From JBBDWJ01 sp963824095 (GTDB lineage Bacteria > Acidobacteriota > Terriglobia > Bryobacterales > UBA6623), in NCBI GenBank assembly GCA_963824095.1, contig CAWGNS010000008.1:62001-126000 (forward strand): a DNA stretch of 64,000 nt, in the 5' to 3' direction. The notes beneath the pieces are model-generated. The model was not told the origin of the DNA. It saw only the letters and a list, made by a program, of their open reading frames with translations, and made no database searches. How positions within the stretch are numbered: the first letter of the stretch is position 1; every line of letters begins with the position of its first letter. Positions 17,349-26,359 of the stretch are shown here, piece after piece. A program made the position numbers and the translations under genes.

Positions 17349-18241
17349 ATACGACCCATACGCAGACATCCTATCCGGCCTCTCCCGCGTCGGCGGCCGC
17401 CCCGTCCAAGTCGGGCGGCTCAAGCAACGTCACGTCCGACAATCTGCAGTATCTGTGCAAAACCATCTACAGCGAGTCGGGGATCGTGCTCGACGAGAGC
17501 AAGGGCTACCTGCTCGAGGCGCGGCTGCTGCCGGTCGCCCGCGACGAAGGCGAGAGCACGCTCGACGGCCTGTGCAACCTGATTCGCGCCGCCGGCGGCC
17601 GCCGCCTGCGCGATAAAGTCGTCGAGGCGCTCACCACCAACGAGACGCTGTTTTTTCGCGACAGCCGACCCTTCGAAGCCGTCGAGAAGATCGTCATCCC
17701 CGAGTTGCTCAAGCAGCGCGCCGCCAGCCGCCAGTTGCGCATCTGGTGCGCCGCCTGTTCCACCGGCCAGGAGCCCTACAGCTTGGCGATGATGTGGAAG
17801 GAAATGAACCCCAACGGCTGGCAGCTCGACATTCTGGCCACCGACCTGGCCGAAAGCGTGCTCGAACGCGCCCGCGCCGGCCGCTTCCAGCAGCTCGAAG
17901 TCAACCGCGGCCTGCCGGCCAAATATCTCGTCAAATACTTTCACCGCGACGGCATGACCTGGGAAATCCGCGCCGATGTCCGGAAAATGATCCGCTGGCA
18001 GAAATTCAACCTCAAAGACAGTGTGGCCGGCATGCCGGTATTCGACCTGGTGTTTTGCCGCAATGTGCTGATCTATTTCGATGTTCCGACCAAGCGCGGC
18101 ATCTTCAACAACATCCGCAAGGTGCTCCGCCCGGGTGGATACCTGGTGCTGGGCTCGAGCGAAACCACCTTGAACGTAGATGACACCTATGTGCGCCAGC
18201 AGGTCGGGCCGGCAATTTTCTATCAGAACCCGGCCGGCTGA
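17345..18241 (+). CDS. cheR: CheR receptor methyltransferase
   Basis: 298 residues. A Ser/Thr/Ala-rich N-terminal tail of about 35 residues is followed by the CheR N-terminal helices (LCKTIYSESGIVLDESKGYLL). The SAM-dependent methyltransferase domain has ETLFFRDSRPF, the SAM loop WCAACSTGQEPYSLAMM and FDLVFCRNVLIYF. It methylates receptor glutamates using SAM, opposing CheB. Its ATG overlaps the cheB stop. No TPR extension is present. Confidence 0.95.
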   Translation: MNTTHTQTSYPASPASAAAPSKSGGSSNVTSDNLQYLCKTIYSESGIVLDESKGYLLEARLLPVARDEGESTLDGLCNLIRAAGGRRLRDKVVEALTTNETLFFRDSRPFEAVEKIVIPELLKQRAASRQLRIWCAACSTGQEPYSLAMMWKEMNPNGWQLDILATDLAESVLERARAGRFQQLEVNRGLPAKYLVKYFHRDGMTWEIRADVRKMIRWQKFNLKDSVAGMPVFDLVFCRNVLIYFDVPTKRGIFNNIRKVLRPGGYLVLGSSETTLNVDDTYVRQQVGPAIFYQNPAG

Positions 18242-18355
18242 GGTTCGGCCCCGAGCGCCGCGAGCGCCCGGTCTCCCAACCACAAACCATTCCAAGCACT
18301 CCGCCGACTCAACCAAGCACCCGGATCAACCGATCAACCGATCAACGGAGAAGCC

Positions 18356-18829
18356 ATGCTACAAACACCGGTTGAAATGGAAACCTACCGCCAGCCTGCG
18401 GTTCGCGCCGTCGGGGAAATCTTCCGTACCATGATCGACACCGAAACTTGGCCGCTCGCCGAAACTCCTTCCAACCTGCCCGAACACCCCATCGTGGGCG
18501 CGGTGTATCTGGCCGGCGAATGGAGCGGCGCGATGCTGCTGGAGACCTGGACCGAGCAAGCCTTTGTGTGGACCCACAAGCTGCTGGGGGTGCCGCCGCC
18601 GACCACCCTCGACAACGACGTTCGGGATTGCGTCGGAGAGCTGACCAACATGGTGGCCGGCAACCTCAAGTCGCTGCTGCCGGTCAAGACGGCCCTGTCG
18701 ATCCCCTCGGTCGTCGAGGGCGTCCAGTTCACTCTGCGCCTTATCGGCGGCCACCAGAAGATCAAGGTGGATTTCGCCTCGCCCGAGGGGCCGTTTTCGA
18801 TCACCCTGGTGCAGCTTACCGAGGAATGA
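18356..18829 (+). CDS. CheX-like chemotaxis phosphatase
   Basis: 157 residues of the CheC/CheX/FliY type. These proteins dephosphorylate CheY through a helix with an ExxN motif. Here it is VRDCVGELTNMVAGNLKSLL, with Glu95 and Asn98 as the expected catalytic pair. Only one such helix is seen, as in CheX rather than CheC. A GGAG precedes the ATG. The position 114 bases after cheR, same strand, supports a role as the signal-termination phosphatase of this cluster, which has no CheZ. Function is inferred from the motif and neighbourhood. Confidence 0.82.
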   Translation: MLQTPVEMETYRQPAVRAVGEIFRTMIDTETWPLAETPSNLPEHPIVGAVYLAGEWSGAMLLETWTEQAFVWTHKLLGVPPPTTLDNDVRDCVGELTNMVAGNLKSLLPVKTALSIPSVVEGVQFTLRLIGGHQKIKVDFASPEGPFSITLVQLTEE

Positions 18830-19284
18830 GCCGCGCGATTCGTTGTTCCCTGTGTGGCTCTCCGGTCCGCGGCCGACGCGGTTCCATGGGCGGTGCGAAC
18901 CCACGGCGGCAATGCAGCGCTTGCCCGCCGGGACGGCCGCATTTCAAGCCCTCCACCTCGGGTAAAACACGTGGCTGCGTAGCTGTAGCGGCGTTCGCTA
19001 TACTCAACCACGAAGGCGATCTGGTTGCGTGAGGCGTCCCCCTGGGAGCGGCATCCCGAGCGAATTCATCGAGTTCCGTTCGGCGCCCCGCGGCGCTGTG
19101 CGGGGAAACCGGCTGCCTTGCGGGGAATGTGCCGTGTCGCGACGCCTGACGGCGGACTAAGAAGCTGCGAAGAAATCCCGGAGGCGTTCCCATAGGCCCC
19201 CAAGTCCCGTAGAATCAACGTGGCCTTGTGGGGCGCCCGGGGACCATCCCCGATTTCTCCGGCCAGGGCCTTTCATTGGAATGC
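18830..19284. other. Intergenic gap, 455 bases
   Basis: No gene, repeat family or strong hairpin recognised between the cheX stop and the next start. The downstream gene may begin slightly earlier, at a GTG at 19228. Confidence 0.4.
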
Positions 19285-20673
19285 ATGGCTCCCGTTCCCG
19301 ATCCGCAACTCTCGCAGGTCATCGAGTCGTATAGCGCCCGTTTCACCGATCCGGTGGAGCGCCTGAAGTTTCTGCGAATTTGCTCCCAGGTAGCTCAAGA
19401 AGCGCCGCCCCTGCTCGGGCGGGCGCCGCTGGGCCGGCTGGGATACCGCCTGATTGTTCTCGATTCCCTTCGCCGCACGCACGGCCTGATGGGCCAGCCC
19501 ATTCCGCTGCGCGACCGCGTGTTTCTGGCACTGTTTCGCGGCTGGCGCGCCGCCGCGCGCTATGTTCCGTTGGCGGCGGCCGGCGCGGCGTTGATCCTGC
19601 TGATGCTGGGCAGTCTGGTGACCTTCCGCAAGCCCGCCAAGGAGCCTGGCGTGGAGGCCGCCGGCGCAACGGTTGCGCCTGCCCCCGAACCCCTGCCGCC
19701 GGCCAGCGGCGGGCTGACCCCGGCCGCGCGCGCCGCTCTGGGCGGCGAAGCCCACAGCATCACCCCGCTGGACGTCTGGCTGGTGGAGAGCAGCGGAGAT
19801 GGCGAACTCTACAGCAACGGCCTGCGCGTTCTGGACGACTACGTCAAGCACTCCGGCCCGCGCTCGTTCACGGTCTTCGCGCCCGGCGCCGACGGCATGC
19901 CCGACGCGCCGCAGCACCGCGATCAGCCGGTCGGCATCCTGTTTCACACCACCGTCAGCGACTTCGCGCCGCCGCTCGAGCGCGAGAACAACCAGCTCAT
20001 CCGCTACCGCGGCGGCAAGCTGATCTCCTATATCGCCCGCGAGCACCTCTACAACTTCGTCATCGACCGCTTCGGCCGCGTCTACCGCACCGTGCCCGAA
20101 ACCGAGTACTGCTATCACGCCGGCTACTCGTTGTGGGCCGAGGGCGGCGAGCTCTACTTCAACCTCAACCACAGTTTCATCGCCGTGGCCTTCGAAACCC
20201 GGCCCGAAGCGCTGGAGCCGAATGCGCCGCCCGAGGAAGCCGTCACCGCCGCGCAGGTCGCCAGCGCCCGGCTGCTGACGCAGATGCTGCGCGAAAAATT
20301 CAGCATCGTCGAAGGCAACTGCGTCACCCACGAGATGGTCTCGGTGAATCCCGACAAGATGCTGATCGGCTATCACACCGACTGGAAGGGCCGTTTCCCG
20401 TTCGCCGCGGTCGGCCTGCCCGACAACTATCAGCGCACGCTGCCCAGCATCACCGACTGGGGTTTCCGTTACGACTCGCAATTTTCCGAAGAGCTCGACG
20501 GCCACCTCTGGCCGGGCGTCCGCGCGTCGGTCAAGCAATTCGAAAAGGAAGCCCGCTCGCGCGATCTGCCGGTCGATCGTTACCGCAGCCAGCAGCAAAA
20601 GAAATATAAAGATTTCTTGGCAAAGCTGCGCGAAATCGAATCCAAGGACTCCACCAGGGACACCCCGCACTAG
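19285..20673 (+). CDS. Membrane-anchored N-acetylmuramoyl-L-alanine amidase-like protein
   Basis: 462 residues. An N-terminal cytoplasmic region of about 80 residues is followed by one membrane helix (RYVPLAAAGAALILLMLGSL) and a Pro/Ala linker. The C-terminal domain resembles amidase_2/PGRP enzymes that cut the amide between MurNAc and L-Ala. The visible pattern is GILFHTTVSDF, FVIDRFGRVYRTV, CYHAGYS and CVTHEMVSV, supplying candidate zinc histidines; later IGYHTDW. The C-terminal tail is Lys/Gln/Glu-rich and helical. An in-frame GTG at 19228 would add 19 residues. The insertions relative to short amidases are large, so activity is not certain. Not obviously part of the che operon. Confidence 0.72.
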   Translation: MAPVPDPQLSQVIESYSARFTDPVERLKFLRICSQVAQEAPPLLGRAPLGRLGYRLIVLDSLRRTHGLMGQPIPLRDRVFLALFRGWRAAARYVPLAAAGAALILLMLGSLVTFRKPAKEPGVEAAGATVAPAPEPLPPASGGLTPAARAALGGEAHSITPLDVWLVESSGDGELYSNGLRVLDDYVKHSGPRSFTVFAPGADGMPDAPQHRDQPVGILFHTTVSDFAPPLERENNQLIRYRGGKLISYIAREHLYNFVIDRFGRVYRTVPETEYCYHAGYSLWAEGGELYFNLNHSFIAVAFETRPEALEPNAPPEEAVTAAQVASARLLTQMLREKFSIVEGNCVTHEMVSVNPDKMLIGYHTDWKGRFPFAAVGLPDNYQRTLPSITDWGFRYDSQFSEELDGHLWPGVRASVKQFEKEARSRDLPVDRYRSQQQKKYKDFLAKLREIESKDSTRDTPH

Positions 20674-20836
20674 GACGTCGAAGATAGTTGACCATAGACG
20701 ACCGTGTAGTGGCGTAGCGTGCTACGCGCGAGCCGCACGTAGAGGTTTCCTGCATCCCTAGGTCCGTCCGGCAACCTCGCAAAAACCGCGACGCGGCAAT
20801 ACGCCCGGAAACGGTCCACCGACGCCCGGCTTGGCG

Positions 20837-20880
20837 CCCGTGGCGTGAACCTCCAGGTTTGCCGCCGTTCGATTCCTCGA
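20837..20880. repeat. Family C repeat, copy 2
   Basis: CCGTGGCGTGAACCTCCAGG followed by TTTGCCGCCGTTCGATTCC; the core is the same as in the copy at 3561. Confidence 0.78.
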
Positions 20881-20943
20881 TCGGTGTCTTGTGCTGCTGG
20901 GCCCCCTGATTCGCCTCACCGAGCCGATCAGCGCTCCCAATTT

Positions 20944-21064
20944 CCACTCAGAGCCGCGGGTGTAAGCCCGCGCTGAGACGCCCATAGGGCTGAGACGGCT
21001 CTGTGCCCTGCCGCGGCATCCGGCCCTGGCCCTCAGCTCGGGCTCACGCCCGCCGCTCTGAGTG
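20944..21064. repeat. Family A inverted repeat, copy 2
   Basis: Left arm 20944-20977 (CCACTCAGAGCCGC then CGCGGGT-GTAA-GCCCGCG); right arm 21036-21064 (GGGCTCACGCCCGCCGCTCT then GAGTG). The loop is GTAA here and the stem contains one G-T pair, still foldable. Confidence 0.8.
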
Positions 21065-21205
21065 CCGATCCCATCGCCGGGGGCCATTCCGCTGCTGGGT
21101 GCCGATCCCACCGCGTTTCTATCCGCCCGCTGCATCGCACCCAACGCGCCCCTAACTGCAGGTGTGACAGTCATATAAGCCCGCGGGCCGCCGTCCATGT
21201 AAGAT

Positions 21206-21224
21206 AGGAGTTGCCAAAACTCCT
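21206..21224 (+). promoter_or_regulatory. Leader hairpin before the actin-like gene
   Basis: AGGAGTT-GCCAA-AACTCCT forms a seven-pair stem with a five-base loop, ending 19 bases before the start codon and about six bases before the GGGGAGGA ribosome-binding site. It could occlude translation or be a protein-binding site; no direct evidence. Confidence 0.4.
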
Positions 21225-21243
21225 TCCAGGGGAGGATTCAACC

Positions 21244-22245
21244 ATGTCCGAAAACGCACCTGTCACCGGAGTCAAGGGCCTCGATATGGGCACCAGCCGC
21301 ATCGTCATCGCGCGGCAGGAGGGCGACCAGACCCACTTCGAAACCCAGCTCAATGCCTTCGTCTCGCTGGCGTATTCCCGTGTCACCGCCAAAATGCTCG
21401 AGCGCGAAGGCATCATGCATCTGGTCGACCGCTCGGAGATTCTCGCCTACGGCAATCGCGTCGAAGAATTTGCCAACATTCTTCAGGGCAACACGCGCCG
21501 CCCGATGCGCACCGGGATCCTCAACCCGCGCGAGCCCAAGAGCCTCCAGATGATCGAGCTGGCGTTGACCTCGCTCTGCGGCAAGGCCAACCCCGGCGAA
21601 AAGATCTGCTTCAGCGTCCCGTCCGAGCCGGCCGGACATGAAAGCGATCTGATCTACCACGAGCGCACCCTCACACAGATGCTCGAAAAGCTCGGTTACC
21701 AGGTGATGAGCCTCAACGAAGGTCTGGCGGTGGTTTATGCCGAGCTCGAAGACACCAATTTCACCGGCATCGGGGTCAGCTTCGGCGGCGGCATGTGCAA
21801 CGTCTGCCTAGCTTACCTGGGGCTGCCCGCGGTGAAGTTCAGCACCGTCCGCGCCGGCGATTATATTGACGAAAGTGCGGCTTCGGTGAGCGGCGAAACG
21901 ATCACCACGGCGCGCTTCTACAAAGAGAACAAGTTCAGCATGAACGGCCTGTCGAGCCAGAACATCGACCAGGCGCTGACGGTCTACTACCACGACGTGA
22001 TCAAGACCGCGGTCGACCGCCTGCAGCAGGCCTTTTCGGAGACCAAAAAGCTGCCCAAGTTCGACAAGCCCGTGCCGATGGCGGTCGCGGGAGGCAGCAC
22101 CCGGCCCGAAGGCTTTCACGCCGCCTTGGAGAAGGCGGTCCGCAGCGCCAACCTGCCGATCGAGATCTCGGAAGTGCGGGCCTCGCGCGACCCGTTCAAC
22201 GCCACCGCCCGCGGCGCCCTGATGGCTGCGATGCTGGACTCCTAG
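21244..22245 (+). CDS. Divergent actin-like ATPase
   Basis: 333 residues with the actin/Hsp70 nucleotide-fold motifs in order: phosphate-1 loop VKGLDMGTSRIVIA near the N-terminus, phosphate-2 loop GIGVSFGGGMCNVCLAY mid-protein, and adenosine motif PMAVAGGSTRPEGF near the end. It lacks the MreB and FtsA hallmark sequences and resembles no named cytomotive family that I can recognise. The ATG at 21244 has a strong GGGGAGGA site; an upstream in-frame ATG at 21211 lies inside the leader hairpin region and is less likely. Single gene, convergent with the patatin gene. It may polymerise (cytoskeleton, positioning), but that is inference from the fold. Confidence 0.75.
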   Translation: MSENAPVTGVKGLDMGTSRIVIARQEGDQTHFETQLNAFVSLAYSRVTAKMLEREGIMHLVDRSEILAYGNRVEEFANILQGNTRRPMRTGILNPREPKSLQMIELALTSLCGKANPGEKICFSVPSEPAGHESDLIYHERTLTQMLEKLGYQVMSLNEGLAVVYAELEDTNFTGIGVSFGGGMCNVCLAYLGLPAVKFSTVRAGDYIDESAASVSGETITTARFYKENKFSMNGLSSQNIDQALTVYYHDVIKTAVDRLQQAFSETKKLPKFDKPVPMAVAGGSTRPEGFHAALEKAVRSANLPIEISEVRASRDPFNATARGALMAAMLDS

Positions 22246-22312
22246 CGCGGGGGCCGGGCCTGGCCTCCGCGGCCCTTGGCGCAAGGCCTCCGCGGCCTGT
22301 ACCGTTGTTCCG

Positions 22313-25300
22313 TCAGTTCCCGGGAGTGCTCGTGCGCCGCGACTCATTCCTGACGGAGCGATAAAGATCTTCGAGCCGATCCATGTCGGCTTTGCTGGGT
22401 AGATAGTCCCGGCCTTTGCCGGCGCCGTTGGTCCCCACCCAGTCCCATACCCCGCTTACTCCATGTTGGCCATGCGAACTGGCCCCCGGCCCGTCGACGT
22501 TGCCGTTGTGGACGGATACGGCCGCCAGCGCTTCCCCGCCGTTTCGCCCCGGCGCAGCCGCCCCACCGCTCTCGAACGACGCCACTTTGCCCATCAGGCA
22601 AGCCAGCGACTTGCGGGCAAGGCCGGTGGCCCGGATATGTTCCTGGATCCACAGATAGATCAATTTCCCGGACGTCGCCTTGTCCTCCGACACCTCATGG
22701 ACCACCGCGAAGCCCACGCTGCCCGAGACCTGGCCAGTGCCGCCCGCCTGTTTGACCGAAAGCATCAGCGGGTAGATCCGCATCGGTACCTCCCGCAGGC
22801 GTTCGTCTTCCATCAATTCCTCGATGGCGTGAATCTCGGAAGGGCCGAACACGGCGTCTTCGCGTTCGCGTAGCTGCTGCACAAGCCGGCCGCGGATGTC
22901 GGCGCCGGCCGGCGCTGCGATCTCCGGGCCCACCTCGATGACGCCGCGCCCCAGGCGAAGCCGCCGCTGGCAGAAATCCCGGAAGCGCGCCCCGTAGATC
23001 GATGAGGTGATCGCCCAGGTGACGCGAAACATTCCCGAACCGGCCCAGCAATGGAACAGGTTCATCCAGCCCTGGTTGTCGGGGTGGCAGTACTCCAGAT
23101 CGAGGCTGAGGTCGAGGAAGACGTTCTCCATCAACTGGATCATGCGCGAGCACATGTAGAAGCCCGCCCGCAGCTCGTCATAGCCGTTGGGCAGCCAGTT
23201 TCCGTAGTCGCGGCGGTGCGGCCCCAACTGCGCGATCGTGACCTTGCGCAGACCCGGGCTGATCTGCGTATCGAGAAACTTCAGATCGTCCGAACTTCTC
23301 AGCTCGTCCATGATTCTCTGGAACTCCTCGGCATGCCGGGTGAACGACGTCGACACGGCCTGGCTTGGCGGGTACCAATGCCGGCGCAGCCTCACGAAAA
23401 GCTCTTCGACGCCGAGGCCCCGCATCTCTTCGCGGTCGGAAACGGCGTTCAGGACGGCCTCGACGATGTGTTGGCCGAGCATGCGATAGGACTCGAACTG
23501 CGTTTCGTCGAACCACTGGTCGGCCGTCGACTGGTGCGGGAACGCCGCGTTCTGCGCCTTGTAGCGGGCCACGTCGGCCGGTTCGTTGCCGGTCAGCGAG
23601 GCCTTGATGTAGAGCAGCGTGCCTTTTTCGAAGCCCGGGCCGTAGTCGATCACGCCCACCGCGCAGTAGCGTCCGTGAGCCGGGTCCGTCTTGGTGAGGC
23701 GGATCGGATCGACGTTGATGTCGATGTTGACTCCGAAATCGGTGCGGCATTTTTCGATCGCGTTTCCCAAGCCGTCGAACTCCAGGCCGCCGTCTTCCTC
23801 GGCATCGCAGGCGACGATGAAGCGGCAGCGCCGGTGGACCAATTCATAAATCCCCAGGTTGTCGAAATGTCCGCCGTCGGACAGATAGACGAAGCCCCTC
23901 TCATCGTTGGTGAGGCCGAACAGCTCGACCAGCAGGTAGAACAACCCGGCGGAGGGGCCCTTCTTTTCCCAGGTGTATTCGCTGCGCGGATTGCCGAGCC
24001 ACCAGCCCAGGCGCACGTTGAACACCGTCATCAGGAAGCCCAGCGCCGGTGAGCTGTGGTAGCCCATGTTGGGGCTGGCCGCGGCTCCCGAGATCGCCAT
24101 GGCGGTCCCGTAGGAAAGCCCGCCGTAGTAGCTGATGGTCGGCCGGTAGGCGACGGGTTTGAGTTCGGCCGTGACGAGGGCGTACAACCATTGCCCGAAG
24201 CGCCGCGGCAGCGACGGTTTGTGCTTGCGGCTTTCCTGGCCGGTGTTGGTGAGCGAGGCCTCCTTGGCCTTCTCCTCGGCCTTGGTGTCGTCTTCCTGGT
24301 TGCGGCCGATGGATGTGTCGTAACCGGAGTACTTCGGCGTGAACACAAACGACGACGCCTTGCGTTTCTGCCACGCCAGGTTCTTTCCGGCCACCAGATT
24401 CAGCGCGCAATTGACGATCGGGTAGGGGCCGTCGTAGTCTGCGGCGGCGCCGCCCTCGGAGGTTTGCCGGGACGGATAGAGTTTCGGCCGCTGCAGCCTG
24501 CGGTTCGTGAAATCGTCCTTATTCCAGACCGGTTCGGGCCCAAACAACATGTCGGAGATCCGCACGAAGTGCTCGTCCACGTCGAAGCCGATGAAGCGAT
24601 GCGGCCGCCGTTTTTCGTTGGAGGCCCCCACATAGGCCCGTGTCAGCCGGTTGCGGTAGAAGTCGTGCATCGAGAATTGGTTGACGTCGACCCGCCAGGA
24701 AAGGAACCAGGCGCCGGAGACCAGCAGGCCGACCGCCGCGAAGAGAAACCGCAGGTCATGCGTCCAGTTCTTTTCGATCAAGCCGCTGACGTGTTCCACC
24801 GAAACAGAAAGTAAGATCAGGAGCCCCACCATGAAGACATAGGGTGCCGCTTTGACGACGATTCCCGGGACGCGGCGTTCGGCTTTCGGCCCGGTTTCCG
24901 AACTACGGCCCAACAGCAGTCCGCTGAGCGTGCTTGCCAGCCATCCGGAGGCGAGCAGCGCCTGCCCCAGGGTCCCGATCACGGCGACGAACCGCGCTGC
25001 GCCCAGCGAGATCAGACATAGCGCCGCCCAGCCGAGCGAATACATCAGGACCAACCCGCCGAGGCGCCCCCACCACTCGCGCTGGAAGGTGTCCATCTTC
25101 TCGCGCATGAAGCCGATGTAGAACGCCGCCGAGATCGAGAAGATCATATTCGCCAGCGGAATGCCCCAGGTTGTCAGGGCCTGATCGGAGGTCAGCCATT
25201 GCAGCTTGTCGATCGGAACGGCGGCGCCGGCTTGAATGTAGTCCGCCAGTAGCAGCAGCACGCAGCTTCCCAGCGCGGCTGCCAACGCCGCCCACCCGGC

Positions 25301-26359
25301 GCGCTTGACGGCGGCCTGCAAGTGTCGCCAGGGGTCTCTGTCTCTGGGGTGCTTCAACACCAGTACCACCGCGGAACCCGCCGCCAGCAGGGTGACCCAG
25401 GAGACAATGCCTTCCGCACCCAATACGCGCAGCGAGGGCGGGAGCACCTTCACGCCGGCCACCAGGCACCAAGCCGCCACGAACAGCGGCGCAACGATGG
25501 CCAATTGCACCACCGACAGGCGGGTATACCACTTGGCCTTGGTCTGGGTGGGGTCGGCCGTCACCGACGCCCAGCGGAAATTCGCAACGATAAACGCCAC
25601 CACCAGGAACGATGCGCCGCAGCCGACACCCACGATCCCCTTCAGCAGGGGCGCCTCCATGTTGTCCATCAGATGGACCAGCAGCCGCGGAACTACCAGA
25701 ACCGCCGAGAGGCCCAACACCAGAATCGTGAGGTTGAGAAGAACGTTGCGCAGGTAAATCGCCGGCACTGTCCAGGTATCCAGGCTGAACAGCCCGCTGC
25801 GGGGCGTCAGATAGCTGCTGAAGCTTCTCAGGTAGCTGATCTGTTGAGCCTCGGGACCGTTGCTGTTGCCCTGGCCGTTACCGTTCGCGTTCCCGTTGAC
25901 CTTTCCCGCTAGCCCAACCTCGACCTTGCGCATCCCCACCCGCCGGATCCAGGTAGCGAGCCACGCCCCGATGTAGCCGCCGCCCGATACGGTGGAGAGA
26001 TAGTCGAAACGCGAGAGCAGTTTGTATCGTGCCAAGGCTTGCAGCACGCCCAGATTGAAGGTGGCGCTGCGCACGCCGCCACCCGAAAACGCCAGACCCA
26101 GCAGATCGGCACGGTTGGCCCGCTGCTCGACTTCGGCTTGCTGCTCCTGCTGGCCTTTCGCCTGAAACTCCGGCCGGCCCCGGAATTTCGCGGCGGTGAG
26201 GCCATCCAGCGGCCCGTCTCGCCCTTCGGTTCGCGTTTTCGCGATCTCTTCAAGCTCTTCGAGCAAGACGTCGTGGAACCCCACGGCGTCGACAGGCAAG
26301 CGCTCTCCACGAGTGGTCTTCTTGCTCAGGAACTGTTTGATACTGTCATAGACCTTCAT
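22313..26359 (-). CDS. Patatin-like phospholipase with a large membrane domain
   Basis: 1348 residues, far longer than a plain patatin (about 300). The N-terminal part has the oxyanion loop GLAFSGGGVRSATFN (about 88-102) and the nucleophile strand LSTVSGGGYIG with Ser125. The partner aspartate follows much later in YLSDGGHFDNLGIYELVHRR. Between them lie several hydrophobic helices (for example RNVLLNLTILVLGLSAVLVV, SFLVVAFIVANF), so the two halves of the active site flank a membrane region. The C-terminal 350 residues are soluble with no recognised domain. Likely a membrane acyl hydrolase acting on lipids. ATG at 26359; Gln/Glu-rich stretch at 65-80. Alone on its strand. Confidence 0.85.
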   Translation of the reverse strand: MKVYDSIKQFLSKKTTRGERLPVDAVGFHDVLLEELEEIAKTRTEGRDGPLDGLTAAKFRGRPEFQAKGQQEQQAEVEQRANRADLLGLAFSGGGVRSATFNLGVLQALARYKLLSRFDYLSTVSGGGYIGAWLATWIRRVGMRKVEVGLAGKVNGNANGNGQGNSNGPEAQQISYLRSFSSYLTPRSGLFSLDTWTVPAIYLRNVLLNLTILVLGLSAVLVVPRLLVHLMDNMEAPLLKGIVGVGCGASFLVVAFIVANFRWASVTADPTQTKAKWYTRLSVVQLAIVAPLFVAAWCLVAGVKVLPPSLRVLGAEGIVSWVTLLAAGSAVVLVLKHPRDRDPWRHLQAAVKRAGWAALAAALGSCVLLLLADYIQAGAAVPIDKLQWLTSDQALTTWGIPLANMIFSISAAFYIGFMREKMDTFQREWWGRLGGLVLMYSLGWAALCLISLGAARFVAVIGTLGQALLASGWLASTLSGLLLGRSSETGPKAERRVPGIVVKAAPYVFMVGLLILLSVSVEHVSGLIEKNWTHDLRFLFAAVGLLVSGAWFLSWRVDVNQFSMHDFYRNRLTRAYVGASNEKRRPHRFIGFDVDEHFVRISDMLFGPEPVWNKDDFTNRRLQRPKLYPSRQTSEGGAAADYDGPYPIVNCALNLVAGKNLAWQKRKASSFVFTPKYSGYDTSIGRNQEDDTKAEEKAKEASLTNTGQESRKHKPSLPRRFGQWLYALVTAELKPVAYRPTISYYGGLSYGTAMAISGAAASPNMGYHSSPALGFLMTVFNVRLGWWLGNPRSEYTWEKKGPSAGLFYLLVELFGLTNDERGFVYLSDGGHFDNLGIYELVHRRCRFIVACDAEEDGGLEFDGLGNAIEKCRTDFGVNIDINVDPIRLTKTDPAHGRYCAVGVIDYGPGFEKGTLLYIKASLTGNEPADVARYKAQNAAFPHQSTADQWFDETQFESYRMLGQHIVEAVLNAVSDREEMRGLGVEELFVRLRRHWYPPSQAVSTSFTRHAEEFQRIMDELRSSDDLKFLDTQISPGLRKVTIAQLGPHRRDYGNWLPNGYDELRAGFYMCSRMIQLMENVFLDLSLDLEYCHPDNQGWMNLFHCWAGSGMFRVTWAITSSIYGARFRDFCQRRLRLGRGVIEVGPEIAAPAGADIRGRLVQQLREREDAVFGPSEIHAIEELMEDERLREVPMRIYPLMLSVKQAGGTGQVSGSVGFAVVHEVSEDKATSGKLIYLWIQEHIRATGLARKSLACLMGKVASFESGGAAAPGRNGGEALAAVSVHNGNVDGPGASSHGQHGVSGVWDWVGTNGAGKGRDYLPSKADMDRLEDLYRSVRNESRRTSTPGN

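Larger units (their letters stand above)
20674..21205. other. Intergenic gap with repeats C and A
   Basis: Holds a family C unit followed about 60 bases later by a full family A inverted repeat. No gene supported. The promoter of the actin-like gene should lie in the last 150 bases; no convincing -35/-10 pair was seen. Confidence 0.5.
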
